This document shows positions 9,144-19,777 of a DNA stretch of 64,000 nt, in pieces (the first letter of the stretch is position 1; every line of letters starts with the position of its first letter). Origin of the DNA: Parabacteroides sp900760525 (lineage in GTDB: Bacteria; Bacteroidota; Bacteroidia; Bacteroidales; Tannerellaceae); assembly GCF_049860805.1 (NCBI RefSeq), contig NZ_CP187555.1, forward strand, positions 372,001 to 436,000, in the 5' to 3' direction. Under the pieces are notes generated by a model. The model saw only the letters and a list, made by a program, of their open reading frames with translations. It had not been told where the DNA came from and searched no databases. The translations under genes were made by a program, and so were the position numbers.

Positions 9144-12100
9144 ATGAAATTTCGTCAATTATATATAATATGGGGACTCCTGCTTTTGGTTTGGCAGGGA
9201 TTTTCCCAATCTTCCGGAAACAATAAGTTGTATATTCCGGAGATGCAGGTTGTAGCCGGAAGTACGGCTTCGATACCCGTCTATTTGGATAACAGCGACG
9301 ATGTGGTCGCTTTTCAGTTCGATTTGGATTTTCCGGACAAGATATCTCCTGTTTTGGACGAGAAAGGGCGTCTGGCGGTAAATCTATCCGAACGTATGGC
9401 ATCGGATGCGGTAGGAACTTATAACCGATTGTCATCCAATAAGTATCGTCTGTTGGTGTTCTCTTCTTCCAATGAGACGATCGGAGGCTCGAAAGGTGAA
9501 ATCCTTACTTTCCAGGTCAAGATCGAGGATGTTGAATCGTTAATAGGGGTTAAAGTCCCGTTTACGATCACCAATATGATCCTGACTAAAAAAGATGCCG
9601 GGAGAGTGAATTGCACGATTGGGGAGAACTATGTGGAAATTGTTCGTGGAAATCGACCGGACTTGGAAGTGTCTGCTGTGGCATCGGCTATGTCTGCTGT
9701 CAAGCCGGGAGAAATCGTGAAAGCAAGTTGGTTGGTTCGTAATATCGGAAACCAACCTACGAAAGCAGGTTGGAAAGAATCTGTTTATTTGGCCGGCCAG
9801 GATGATGAAAGCGAAATCTATCTGGGAAGCCTTAATTACCAGGAAATATTGTCTGCTGGCGGACAAGTATCCAGGAACGCCGAGTTTAAATTGAGTGACT
9901 GTCCAGGTGTGGATGGTACGGTTCGGATCAAGGTTAAACTGACCCCGAATGCCGGTGCCGGAGAATTGGAGGCTGATGCGGCGAATAATACGGGTATATC
10001 GAGTAAGACATTTACGGTATCGAAAGTGCTGACTTTTACTGTGTCTAAAAGTTTCATATCGGAAAATTCTTCTTCCGGCATCAATTGCTATGTGTATCGA
10101 AGCGGTAATCGCCGGAAAGCGGAGTCGTTTACGATTACGAATTCGAATCCGGGACGATTGATTACCCCGGCAAGTTTGAATATTCCTGCCGGACAGTCGG
10201 GAGCCTCTTTTGTGGTGAATGCTAAGAATGATGATAAAGCGAATCCGGATTCGACGGCCACACTTTCCATACAAGGCAGTGATTATGCTGTTATCAAGCG
10301 GGTGATCCGGATTGAGGATGACGAACGGCCATATTTGAAATTGTCATTGGATAAGACGGAAATTTCTGAAGGAGAGATATTTACGTTGAGGCTTGAACGC
10401 GAATGGGATATTTCGTGGCCTTTGACGGTTAAGCTCTCTTCCGACCATCCCAAGCGTTTTGAAAACTTCCTGTCCGAAGTGGTGATTCCGGGGGGAAAGA
10501 AAACGAAGGAAGTGACGATAAAGGTTAAAGACGACGACCTGCCGGGTTTGGATGACGAGGTCGTTTTTACGGTTTCGGCTCCTGGACATGAATTCGATTT
10601 GATGAGTCGGCGATTTGTAAAAATCAAGGATAACGATATTCCGAATATAACTCTCGAATTATCGACTTCGATAGTGAGTGAAGCGAACCAAGTGGTGACG
10701 GCTATATTGAAACGTTCCGGGGTTACGGACAATCGGGTGACCGTGAACTTGACGGACGACGGAGACGGCCGGATCAGTCTTCCTGTTTCCGTTGTTTTGG
10801 AAAAGGGTGTTTCGGAAAAGGAGTTTGCGATCCGAACGGTCGACAATGGGATGAAGGATGGTGACAAGCTTGTGAAGATTACGGGGGCTATCTATATCTC
10901 TTCCTGCAATTGTTCGACTGCCGGGACACAAGCCGGTGTATTTGAAAAAACATTGACCGTTTTGGATGACGATGATGCGGCGGTGGCGATAAAGGCTTCC
11001 AAAACAACTTTGTTGGAGGGTGAGACAGGGAAGATTACGATTTCGGTCAATCAAAAACTATCACAGGATTTGACGATTAACCTGTCAAGTGAAAATTCAA
11101 ACGGTTTGAAGTTCCCTTCCTCTGCCACGATTTTGGCGGGGCAGAAGTCGGTGGATGTGGATGTCACGGTTGACAAGAATGATGTTTCGGATGGAAACCG
11201 GACTGTTATGATCGTGGTCGAGGCCGGTGTGTTTGGTAATAGTATTTGTTGTTTGAACATTACGGATCAGAACTTGCCGGATGCGGTCGTTACAAATGTT
11301 GAGGTGAACAGTGAGGTCACCGTGCAAAGCAGTGCAACGGTGAAGGTGACGGTGAAGAACGAAGGAGCTGCAATGTTGCCTGCGCAGACGAAAGTTTCTG
11401 TTTATCTCAGTCCGAGTGCAACTTTGGTAAATAATGCGGTTGCATTAGGAACGTTATACACGCAAAGCGAGTTGCCCGTTGGTGAAAGCGTCATGTTGGA
11501 AAAGGTATTCGTTTTCCCGGAAACAACAGGTAGCTACCAGTTGATTGCCATCGTAAATGAGGAGCAGTCGAAAAAGGAATTGTCTTACGTCAATAATTCT
11601 TCTGCGCCGTTTGCTATCACATTAACCCCTTTATATACAGTGCAGGTCTCCTTGGATAAGAGTGTAATTAAGACAGGGGAATCTGTCATGATCACCGGAC
11701 AAGTAACCGGCAGTAAGACTGCCGGCGTTCCGGTCGATCTATATATTATTAATGATGGTTATCGGCAGGTACTCAATGTGAAGACGGATAATGCCGGCAT
11801 TTTTCAAAAGAAGTTTACGCCGGAAGGTTGGCAAATGGGACATTTTGGTGTAGGAGCCTGTTATCCGGGTGAAAGTTTGGACAAAGAGATGGCCGGATTC
11901 GACCTGTTTGGTTTAAGGAAAGCTTCCAACGGAGTGATTGCCTGGGAAGTCTTTACCGATGAAAAAACGACCGGTTCGATACCCTTGTCAAATCCCGGAA
12001 ATAAGCCTTTGAGCAGCGTGACGGCAAAGGTCATTTCTCAACCCAAAAATTGTGAGATTCATTTTACTTCTATTTCCAGCTTATCGGCCAAAGGTACTGC

Positions 12101-15100
12101 CGAATTGCAATATGAGGTGACGGGCAAAGCGGTTTCTCCGAGTGTGGATTGGGAACCGATAAAAGTGCAGATTGCTTCTGCTGAAGGTGCTGTGTTGGAT
12201 TTGGATATTTATTATTATTGCCGGTCGCAGGCCGCACAGTTGGAAGTGAGTGAATCGAATCTGAATACGACCATGACGATAGGAGCCATTCGAGAATATC
12301 CGGTGACGATTACTAATACGGGGAAAGGAGAAACTGGTGATATTCAAATTGTTTTGCCGAAATCTGATTGGATGTCGTTGGCAAGTCCGGAAAAAATGCC
12401 ATCGTTGAAGTATGGGGAAAGTACGACTGTCTTATTACGATTGGCACCGAGAACTGAAATGGAAGCGAATCTGGCGCATAAAGGACAGTTCGCAATCAAT
12501 TGTGCAAATGGTAATGGGATTCCGATATCTTTTCGGATCACGCCTGTATCCTCCGAAATAGGGACATTGGCTGTGGATGTCTGTGACGAGTACACCTATT
12601 ATACGGTTGAAAAGCCACATGTGAGCGGAGCAAAAGTCCGTGTGACAAGACCTAATACCAACGAAGAGGTTGCCAATGGAATTACCGGAACGAAGGGTTT
12701 GTTCACCTGTGAACTACCTGCTGGTTATTATACGCTTGAAGTAACGGCTGACAAACATGATTCGTATAAGAATACGATTTTGATTGATCCGGGGAAGATG
12801 AATAAAGAAGTCGTAGATTTGAGTTTTCGGGCGATTACGTATAGTTGGACAGTTGAGGAGACAACTGTGGAAGATGAGTATGAAATAAAGACGGATGTAA
12901 AGTATGAGACGAATGTACCTGTACCTGTTGTCGTAACGGAAATGCCGGAGTATGTCCCTGCTGATGAATTGGCTATAGGGGAATCTTATGTGTTTGAAAT
13001 AAAATTAACAAACAAGGGGTTGATAACAGCAAATGACGTACTTCTTGTATTTCCGCAAAATCTGAAATCTTTGGAGTTTGAATTATTGTCTGAAGATAAT
13101 ATTGATTTGAAAGCACAGCAATCGGTTGTTGTTCCGGTGAAGATGACACGAAAAGGAGTGATGACAAAGGCCATGCATGATGAAAATTCGGATATACCAT
13201 GTACAATGCAGGAGGTTACTGTATATAATTGGCAATGTAATAAAGAACAAAAATGGGTAAAAGTCCCAAATGGAACTCGTTTAGTTAAAACTTGTATGGC
13301 AGAAAAGAAAGGAAATGGAGGTGATATTTCTCCATTAACTCCGACAGGCATGGATGAATATGAACTTTATGATTATATATTAAAGAGAAATCAGTTTTTT
13401 GCAAAGGCATTTTCTCCTATTTATACGGTTATGGAGAATGTGTCGGGAGCAATTGAGAAAACGATTTGTAATCCAGTTGTCCGAGCAGTTGCAGGTCTTT
13501 TCAACCCTGATGCTCCATGTAGGGAAACAATTTTTGCTGCCGCAAAAGACGAAGTTAATCCTATTAGCAAAATACCTATAGTTGGAACAGTTTTAGGCTG
13601 GGGGGGAGCGATAAAAGATTGCGTAGTGAATATGAATGATCCTAATAAAGATAAAAAATATCAGGCGGCATATTGTACGGCGAATGTTTCAAGCATGCTT
13701 ATACAGACAGGAGGTGAAGTTATGCAAATAGCAGGAGCTGCGGTAACTGTGGCCGGAGCAGCATTTATTGCGACTGGTGCTGGTGCTGGTTTAGGTGCAG
13801 CTGCTGTTACTGCCGGAATAGGTATGATGAAAACGGGCGACTTAGTTAAAACAGGTGCTACTTATGCCGGAATAGGAGGAAACTGTATGATAAATTTTAT
13901 GGAAAATTGGGAGAATATAAAGAACAATGATCCTATCACAAAGGCAAATGTCGGGACAATGTCATGGATGGAGGATTTTGAAAATAAATTCCGAATTGCA
14001 GTAGATGAATGGGAATGTGTCTCCAATATGATAATGGAAATATATGGTGATGAAAAATGGTATGATTGTACATTTGAGGATGTTTCTAAAATGTTTTCGT
14101 ATATGCTTTCTCATGAAGGCATTATAGCGAAAAATGAAGATCTGTATAAATATAAGCCTGAGGCGATATCTGAAGAAACATTTGATTTGTTTATTGATCG
14201 GTGGAATAATTCATTGAAAATTTGGAGTGGCAAAAAGTTGTCTTCTGAAAATTATATTGATGGAGATATTTTAATAAAGAATATAGATAGGATCGCTGAG
14301 CTTGAATCCAAATCCAAATCATTAGGATATGCTTCGACAGAAGAACTTCTTTATAATATATTTTATGATTTGAAAAAGCAAGTAGATGATGCTTCTAATT
14401 CGCTTTGTTCTTCGGTTTCTCTCCAGTTTTCTCAATCTATGGTTATGGCTCGCCAAGCTTTTAGAGGAACATTGGTTGTAAATAATAGCCATGAGTCTGT
14501 TCCTTTGAATGATGTAAAGCTCGATATAGTAGTTTCTGATGAAGACGGCGTAGTTGCCACTTCCCATGAATTCCAAATCAATCCGGAAAGTTTGGATGGC
14601 TTTGGTGGTAAATTGGATGGTGCTTGGACATTGGACGCCCAAAAGACAGGAAAGGCGACGATCTTGTTTATCCCTACCAAATATGCCGCTCCGACCAAGC
14701 CGAAAGAATATACTTTCGGTGGAACACTCTCATATCTCGATCCGTTTACCGGTTTGGAAGTAACCCGCGACCTGTTTCCAGCCACGATGACTGTCATTCC
14801 TTCTCCGAATTTGGAAATGGATTACTTTATGCAACGCGATATTTTAGGTGACGATCCTTTGACAAAAGATGTGGTCGAGCCGATGGTTCCGTCCGAATTT
14901 TCTTTGTTGATTCATAATATCGGAGCAGGAGATGCTACGAATGTACGAATGACAACGGAACAGCCGGAGATTACGGATAATGAAAAAGGGTTATTCGTAG
15001 ATTTCCAAATCAAAACTTCACAATTGAACGGAGGGGAAGAAATGGCTGTCATGGGAGAAAATGTTGCAACAGATTTCGGAACGATCAAAACTGGCGAGAC

Positions 15101-16757
15101 TGCTTATGCACAATGGTGGCTGATAAGTACGTTGCTCGGTCATTTTACCGATTATAAGGTAGAGGCAACCCATGTGACTAACTACGACAATCCGGATTTG
15201 AGTTTGTTGGATACGGTACGCATCCATGAACTGATCAGAGGCATCAGGGTGAATGAATCGGTAACACCAAAAGTAACCGGATTTATGGTCAACGATATTC
15301 CGGATGCGGAGGATTTTCCGGATATGATGTATCTGACAGACGGTACAGTCGCTCCGGTTGTGAAGGCAAAAGATGCCAAACTTACAGATTCCGGTCCTAA
15401 TCGTTCATTGACAGTAACGCCTTCTACTGTTGGTTGGAATTATATCAGTATTGCAGATCCGACAAAGGGTAGTATGAAATTGGTCAGCGTCAATGGAGAT
15501 AGTAACTTGGATACCCGAAAGGTTTGGCAAACGGATCGGACGTTGCGGGATGGCAAAGATCCGAAGTATGAGTATCGGATTCATGTGGTAGATTATTTCG
15601 ACGACATCACAACTAAGGCTGCAGGTTCGACTCCCGGTGAATTCCAGTTGGTATTTGAAGAACGTCCGGAAATGCTATTGGCTGTCGAATCTATTTTGGG
15701 CTTGCCGGAAGGTAATAATGTCGCCACGACTCCGGTTGATGCAATCACGATTAAGTTTAATAAAGGGGTTTCGGAAAGTTCTTTGACAACTGAAATGTTT
15801 TCTTTGTTCTGTCAAGGGAAAAAAATGGATACGAAAGGACTTCAACTAAAGCTGCAGGAAGGGAATTCTTATCTGTTGGATTTGTCAACTCTTACCAAAC
15901 AAAACGGAGTGTATACATTGACGATCCATACATCTGAAATTAAGGATGCCGAAGGCTTTACCGGTGAAGAGGATTATTCGGTTGTTTGGAACCAGTTGGC
16001 GGGAGGGAAAGTCTCTTTGACGGCTTTGGCCGAACCGGAAAAGGCGGGAACCGTTACTCCCGCTTCCATACAAGTCGATTATGGAAAGGAAACGGAATTT
16101 AAGGCAAAGGCAAATAAGGGCTACCAGTTTAAGACTTGGACGATCAATGACCGGGCCGTGTCGGCCGAAGAGACCTATTTGCATACCGCAATCGTAGACC
16201 AGACGCTTGTCGCTAATTTCGAACCGATTTCCTATAAGATCGAAATCTCTTATAATGCCGCCCAGGGTTTTGTCACTTTTGGAACGGGTTATTATGAGTA
16301 TGACAGCTCTTTGGAACTGATCGCAACGCCGAATGACGGATATCGGTTTGTCGGATGGTTTATCGGAGGGGAAAGGGTCTCAACTGCGGAACGCTTTATA
16401 TATAAGATAAGCGGTGATGCTAAGCTGGAGGCGCGTTTTGAAGCGGCTGGCGGTGGACCGGACGATCCCGATAACCCTGATGGTGGCGATTCTGATGATC
16501 CGACCGCAGACGAGGAGATAGAAAAAATTGTGATCCAAGTCTATCCGACACGGGTGACGGATTATGTCCATGTCGGGACGTTACCGGTTAAGAGCCGCTT
16601 GATCTTGTTCAATCTTGCCGGTAAACAAGTAAGGCGGATGGATGCTTGCGAAGGTGTTACGGATTTGTTCATGGGAGATCAGCCATCCGGAATTTATCTT
16701 TTGTACATCTTGGCTGGAGAGGAGCAGATGCAGACTGTGAAATTGATAAAAAAATAA
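9144..16757 (+). CDS. Giant secreted multidomain protein (cohesin-like, Calx-beta, CARDB, InlB-like, T9SS sorting)
   Basis: 2537 residues from the ATG at 9144; a TTG three codons upstream is less likely. After a signal peptide (ending GFSQS) comes a cohesin-like beta domain (residues ~25-170; AGSTASIPVYLDNSDDVVAF). A CARDB-like domain (~180-290) is followed by several Calx-beta-like units (~300-700; LSLDKTEISEGEIFTLRLER and similar), further CARDB and Ig-like units, and a carboxypeptidase-regulatory-like unit (~1145-1230). An AT-rich middle part (~1290-1800) contains Gly/Ala-rich hydrophobic stretches. Then come more beta domains, an InlB-type repeat (~2290-2430), an acidic Asp/Pro linker and a T9SS type-A-like sorting domain. 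It is probably a surface adhesin or scaffold. No catalytic site was recognised. Domain borders are estimates. Confidence 0.78.
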   Translation: MKFRQLYIIWGLLLLVWQGFSQSSGNNKLYIPEMQVVAGSTASIPVYLDNSDDVVAFQFDLDFPDKISPVLDEKGRLAVNLSERMASDAVGTYNRLSSNKYRLLVFSSSNETIGGSKGEILTFQVKIEDVESLIGVKVPFTITNMILTKKDAGRVNCTIGENYVEIVRGNRPDLEVSAVASAMSAVKPGEIVKASWLVRNIGNQPTKAGWKESVYLAGQDDESEIYLGSLNYQEILSAGGQVSRNAEFKLSDCPGVDGTVRIKVKLTPNAGAGELEADAANNTGISSKTFTVSKVLTFTVSKSFISENSSSGINCYVYRSGNRRKAESFTITNSNPGRLITPASLNIPAGQSGASFVVNAKNDDKANPDSTATLSIQGSDYAVIKRVIRIEDDERPYLKLSLDKTEISEGEIFTLRLEREWDISWPLTVKLSSDHPKRFENFLSEVVIPGGKKTKEVTIKVKDDDLPGLDDEVVFTVSAPGHEFDLMSRRFVKIKDNDIPNITLELSTSIVSEANQVVTAILKRSGVTDNRVTVNLTDDGDGRISLPVSVVLEKGVSEKEFAIRTVDNGMKDGDKLVKITGAIYISSCNCSTAGTQAGVFEKTLTVLDDDDAAVAIKASKTTLLEGETGKITISVNQKLSQDLTINLSSENSNGLKFPSSATILAGQKSVDVDVTVDKNDVSDGNRTVMIVVEAGVFGNSICCLNITDQNLPDAVVTNVEVNSEVTVQSSATVKVTVKNEGAAMLPAQTKVSVYLSPSATLVNNAVALGTLYTQSELPVGESVMLEKVFVFPETTGSYQLIAIVNEEQSKKELSYVNNSSAPFAITLTPLYTVQVSLDKSVIKTGESVMITGQVTGSKTAGVPVDLYIINDGYRQVLNVKTDNAGIFQKKFTPEGWQMGHFGVGACYPGESLDKEMAGFDLFGLRKASNGVIAWEVFTDEKTTGSIPLSNPGNKPLSSVTAKVISQPKNCEIHFTSISSLSAKGTAELQYEVTGKAVSPSVDWEPIKVQIASAEGAVLDLDIYYYCRSQAAQLEVSESNLNTTMTIGAIREYPVTITNTGKGETGDIQIVLPKSDWMSLASPEKMPSLKYGESTTVLLRLAPRTEMEANLAHKGQFAINCANGNGIPISFRITPVSSEIGTLAVDVCDEYTYYTVEKPHVSGAKVRVTRPNTNEEVANGITGTKGLFTCELPAGYYTLEVTADKHDSYKNTILIDPGKMNKEVVDLSFRAITYSWTVEETTVEDEYEIKTDVKYETNVPVPVVVTEMPEYVPADELAIGESYVFEIKLTNKGLITANDVLLVFPQNLKSLEFELLSEDNIDLKAQQSVVVPVKMTRKGVMTKAMHDENSDIPCTMQEVTVYNWQCNKEQKWVKVPNGTRLVKTCMAEKKGNGGDISPLTPTGMDEYELYDYILKRNQFFAKAFSPIYTVMENVSGAIEKTICNPVVRAVAGLFNPDAPCRETIFAAAKDEVNPISKIPIVGTVLGWGGAIKDCVVNMNDPNKDKKYQAAYCTANVSSMLIQTGGEVMQIAGAAVTVAGAAFIATGAGAGLGAAAVTAGIGMMKTGDLVKTGATYAGIGGNCMINFMENWENIKNNDPITKANVGTMSWMEDFENKFRIAVDEWECVSNMIMEIYGDEKWYDCTFEDVSKMFSYMLSHEGIIAKNEDLYKYKPEAISEETFDLFIDRWNNSLKIWSGKKLSSENYIDGDILIKNIDRIAELESKSKSLGYASTEELLYNIFYDLKKQVDDASNSLCSSVSLQFSQSMVMARQAFRGTLVVNNSHESVPLNDVKLDIVVSDEDGVVATSHEFQINPESLDGFGGKLDGAWTLDAQKTGKATILFIPTKYAAPTKPKEYTFGGTLSYLDPFTGLEVTRDLFPATMTVIPSPNLEMDYFMQRDILGDDPLTKDVVEPMVPSEFSLLIHNIGAGDATNVRMTTEQPEITDNEKGLFVDFQIKTSQLNGGEEMAVMGENVATDFGTIKTGETAYAQWWLISTLLGHFTDYKVEATHVTNYDNPDLSLLDTVRIHELIRGIRVNESVTPKVTGFMVNDIPDAEDFPDMMYLTDGTVAPVVKAKDAKLTDSGPNRSLTVTPSTVGWNYISIADPTKGSMKLVSVNGDSNLDTRKVWQTDRTLRDGKDPKYEYRIHVVDYFDDITTKAAGSTPGEFQLVFEERPEMLLAVESILGLPEGNNVATTPVDAITIKFNKGVSESSLTTEMFSLFCQGKKMDTKGLQLKLQEGNSYLLDLSTLTKQNGVYTLTIHTSEIKDAEGFTGEEDYSVVWNQLAGGKVSLTALAEPEKAGTVTPASIQVDYGKETEFKAKANKGYQFKTWTINDRAVSAEETYLHTAIVDQTLVANFEPISYKIEISYNAAQGFVTFGTGYYEYDSSLELIATPNDGYRFVGWFIGGERVSTAERFIYKISGDAKLEARFEAAGGGPDDPDNPDGGDSDDPTADEEIEKIVIQVYPTRVTDYVHVGTLPVKSRLILFNLAGKQVRRMDACEGVTDLFMGDQPSGIYLLYILAGEEQMQTVKLIKK

Positions 16758-16769
16758 AACATAGTAGAT

Positions 16770-18662
16770 ATGAAAAACAGGATATGGCAGATAATATGCA
16801 GTTTGAGTGTAGTGATTCTCTTTTTCCCTTTTGTCGTCCATTCCCAAGCCGACGATTCTGCTTTGGCTGCAAAATCTGATAAAGCCAAGAGATGGGGATA
16901 TGAGAATCAGGGGGAGAAAAGCGGTTGGTGGCAGAAAGCGGCTACGCTTTCCAATAACGGGATTTTGGGAACAGGGATTTCATTTGGGAATCAGTTGGAT
17001 GATATCTTGCACGTAGGCTATGAGACGGAATGGGCGATTCCGCCGCAGTATGAAAAGGTGGCGAAATATTTCGGTGAAAATCTGGCCGGCGTGCAGTTGA
17101 ATGGGAGAGTCGGTTTTGTAGACCGTTATAACCGTTTCATTATCGAGCCACAGTTCGAACCTGTTGACAGGCTGGAAGGATTCAGCCGGGGATTGGCGGC
17201 TGTTAAGAAAGATGGGATGTTCGGATTTATCGATAAGTCAGGAAAATTTGTGATTCCTCCGAAATTCGAGTGGGCGGAAAATTTTGAAGAAAATGATTTG
17301 GCGGCTGTTAAAATGGACGGTAAGATCGGGGCGATCGACTTGAAAGGTGAGATTGTCGTTCCTTGCAAATATAAACTGAAAGAGATGATGACAAAGCTTC
17401 CGACTTCGAACAAACCCTATAAGGAGGCTGCTAAAAAAGTGAAGTCCGATCGAGAGAGTGGTGTGTATGGTGACTTGTTATCTAAGATAGAAGAGGCGGG
17501 GAAAGCTATCGACATACTGATATCGGACAGCCTTTACCGAACTTCCGTCCCGGCTGATTCGCTTTGGACTGTCCCCTTGCGTTATGAAGAAATCGCACGT
17601 GTGGGAGATGGCTTTGCTTTGGTGGCGGAAGGTGACAAATGGGGAGCGGTTGATCATTATGGACGATTGGTGATCCCTTGTGTGTTTGACATGATCGAAT
17701 ATATGTCCGAAGGGGAGATGTTTGCTGTGTATGAAGATGAATCGGTCGGACTGTATAGTTGGACCGGGGCATTGATCGTTCCGCCGAGCTATGACCGGAT
17801 CGAACCGTTTGTTGCAGGCAGTTCTGTCGGATGGATCAATTTCGAGCATGGGCAGATAGGCGCAAACGGCTTGGTCATGGATGATCTGTTGGACCGTGCG
17901 TTTGCAAAAGCTGTGGTGTTGGATGAAGCTGGCTTGCATGCGGAGGCTCGTGAGCAATATCGGAAAATCCTGAGTATAGATCCTACTTATGCGATGGCCC
18001 ATAACAATATTGGCATTATGGATATAGAAGGGGAAAGCTATAAGGAAGGAATGAACCGCTTGAAGATAGCCAATAAGTTGGCTCCGGAGAATAAAGAGAT
18101 AGAAGCCAATCTGAAACAGGCCAAGAAAGACCGGCGTGAACGTCGATGGAACCGTGTGGAGCAAGGTTTTATGACTGCGGCAAATATAATCGGGGTTGCT
18201 GCAGGAACGGCATTGGCTGTTGATGCAGTGAAGAACGGCGGCGGTGATGCCGCTTCGATCGGGCAGGCTGTGAATAGTTTGGCGTCAGGCGATGTTGCCG
18301 GGTATGTATCGGCTACGAGCAATATGTCGTTGACCGCCCATGCAAATGATGGAGGTGGTTATGCCGGAGCTGATTATGGCAGTGGCGGAAGTTCCGGTGG
18401 AGGCGGGAACAGTTGCGCTTTCTATCGTTCCGAAATCAAACGGCTTTCTTCCCGTCTGGCACATGGGACCGAGGCGAATGCCGGACGAAAGGGACGTGCG
18501 GCAGGTATGAATAAAGCCCATTCGATTTCACCGGATTTGGCGGATGGGGCGAGTGCAAGCGATTATCGGGTAATCCATAGTTCGGATCGGTTGAACAAGA
18601 CATACGCGAAGTCTCTGGAACAAATGCAACAGAAGGCAATAAAAGCCGGGTGTACATTCTAA
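16770..18662 (+). CDS. Exported WG-repeat and TPR protein
   Basis: 630 residues with a signal peptide (cleavage near VVHSQA). Residues ~85-200 and ~255-350 are WG (KWG) repeats, e.g. GRVGFVDRYNRFIIEPQFE and DGMFGFIDKSGKFVIPPKFE. Residues ~375-450 form two TPR units (EAREQYRKILSIDPTYAMAHNNIGIMD and the following helix pair). The C-terminal third is basic, then has a Gly/Ala-rich hydrophobic piece and a Gly/Ser stretch near 530-550, and ends in a charged tail. It is the last gene of the secreted-protein operon, 12 bases after the giant gene. WG and TPR repeats mediate protein contacts, so a role in anchoring or secreting the other products is possible but unproven. Confidence 0.75.
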   Translation: MKNRIWQIICSLSVVILFFPFVVHSQADDSALAAKSDKAKRWGYENQGEKSGWWQKAATLSNNGILGTGISFGNQLDDILHVGYETEWAIPPQYEKVAKYFGENLAGVQLNGRVGFVDRYNRFIIEPQFEPVDRLEGFSRGLAAVKKDGMFGFIDKSGKFVIPPKFEWAENFEENDLAAVKMDGKIGAIDLKGEIVVPCKYKLKEMMTKLPTSNKPYKEAAKKVKSDRESGVYGDLLSKIEEAGKAIDILISDSLYRTSVPADSLWTVPLRYEEIARVGDGFALVAEGDKWGAVDHYGRLVIPCVFDMIEYMSEGEMFAVYEDESVGLYSWTGALIVPPSYDRIEPFVAGSSVGWINFEHGQIGANGLVMDDLLDRAFAKAVVLDEAGLHAEAREQYRKILSIDPTYAMAHNNIGIMDIEGESYKEGMNRLKIANKLAPENKEIEANLKQAKKDRRERRWNRVEQGFMTAANIIGVAAGTALAVDAVKNGGGDAASIGQAVNSLASGDVAGYVSATSNMSLTAHANDGGGYAGADYGSGGSSGGGGNSCAFYRSEIKRLSSRLAHGTEANAGRKGRAAGMNKAHSISPDLADGASASDYRVIHSSDRLNKTYAKSLEQMQQKAIKAGCTF

Positions 18663-18720
18663 GGAATAATGATTTGTTCTCGGCAGGTGCTCTTTTGTTG
18701 TCAAGGTTGTCCATATCTAT

Positions 18721-18761
18721 AAAAAAGCATCCCGGCAAAAGGAAGAATGTGCCGGGATGCT
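18721..18761 (-). terminator. Rho-independent terminator of the PepSY gene
   Basis: A perfect 12-bp stem (AGCATCCCGGCA / TGCCGGGATGCT) with a 12-base loop is followed on the minus strand by a run of six T. It lies 44 bases downstream of the PepSY lipoprotein stop and also separates it from the convergent WG-protein gene. Confidence 0.85.
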
Positions 18762-18804
18762 CAGGTTGGGTATTGTCTTTTGTATGTGGGTTGAATGGAC
18801 AGGC

Positions 18805-19749
18805 TTAATCACCAATAGAGATGTTGCCGTCTTTGTCGATCGTGACTTCTATCTCTTTGCCGCCGATCTCGATTTCCACTTCGAAGTACATGCCTTCCGT
18901 TACGTGGCTGATGACGTTCACTTCCGTGTTGCTGATGATCTCCGGATTAGTCAGGTCGATGCCGGCCTGCGCTGCCATTGCCTGTAACTTTTGGAGGATA
19001 GCCGGGTTCAACGTGTTCATGATCTCCATGGCGTCCGGCAGGGTTACTTCAAATTCGGTGCTTACCCAGTTGCCTTTGGCGTCCAGCTTGACTTCTTTGT
19101 GGATGCCGTCGTCGAGGACGTCTATTTCGGTTTCGTCGTCGTCGGCTTCGATCTCCATGATTACGACGCTCTTGCTATCCGGGAATAAGCCGGCGATTGT
19201 TTTTTTGATTTCTTCTGATACGACTACCGGCAGGATATCGTCGTCGTCGTCATCGTCCGCCACGTCTTTCAACAGGATGCCGGCGGCGGTGAAAGACAGT
19301 TCTCTTTCTTCCTGGCCCTTTTCGATTTCGATGATGTAGACGAGACCCATGTCGAGGCGGTTTACGACGTCTGCTTCATCGTCTGCTTTCCAGTCTGCAT
19401 ACATGGCTTTCTGGATATCGGCGAAAGCTGTCTTGACGGCTTCCGGCAATTTGGCGAACGGGATGTCCTGGTTCACCTGTTTCTCGGAACCGTTGTCGTC
19501 AAACCAAGCAGAAGTCGTATAGCTGTCGTCCGCTTTTGTGATGGCGCCTGCCTGGAAACGGGCCACGTTGTAGTTGTTTTTCTTCTCCCATTTGACATCC
19601 TTGACGTCGCCATATTTGTTTTCAAACGCTTTCAACACGGCCTCGGGGACATCCGACGGGGTGACGTTGCCGTTATCATCGTCGTCGCTACAAGCAGTAA
19701 ACACAAAGGCGCTGCAAACAAATGCCAGCATAAAATTTTTTAGTTTCAT
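18805..19749 (-). CDS. PepSY-like domain lipoprotein, acidic
   Basis: 314 residues from the ATG at 19749; an upstream in-frame start at 19773 would put extra residues before a good lipoprotein signal (FVFTAC, Cys20). The Cys is followed by an acidic stretch SDDDDNGN, which in Bacteroidetes is compatible with lipoprotein export to the surface. Three or more PepSY-like beta-alpha-beta units follow (VLKAFENKYGDVKDVKWEKK; WFDDNGSEKQVNQDI; VKLDAKGNWVSTEFEVTLPDAV-type; IEVTIDKDGNISIGD), with two Asp-rich loops. It is the last gene of the minus-strand operon behind an OmpR-type regulator and kinase, so it is probably made under their control or senses the same signal. Confidence 0.8.
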   Translation of the reverse strand: MKLKNFMLAFVCSAFVFTACSDDDDNGNVTPSDVPEAVLKAFENKYGDVKDVKWEKKNNYNVARFQAGAITKADDSYTTSAWFDDNGSEKQVNQDIPFAKLPEAVKTAFADIQKAMYADWKADDEADVVNRLDMGLVYIIEIEKGQEERELSFTAAGILLKDVADDDDDDDILPVVVSEEIKKTIAGLFPDSKSVVIMEIEADDDETEIDVLDDGIHKEVKLDAKGNWVSTEFEVTLPDAMEIMNTLNPAILQKLQAMAAQAGIDLTNPEIISNTEVNVISHVTEGMYFEVEIEIGGKEIEVTIDKDGNISIGD

Positions 19750-19777
19750 AATTGCTATTATTAAGTTATACATACGG

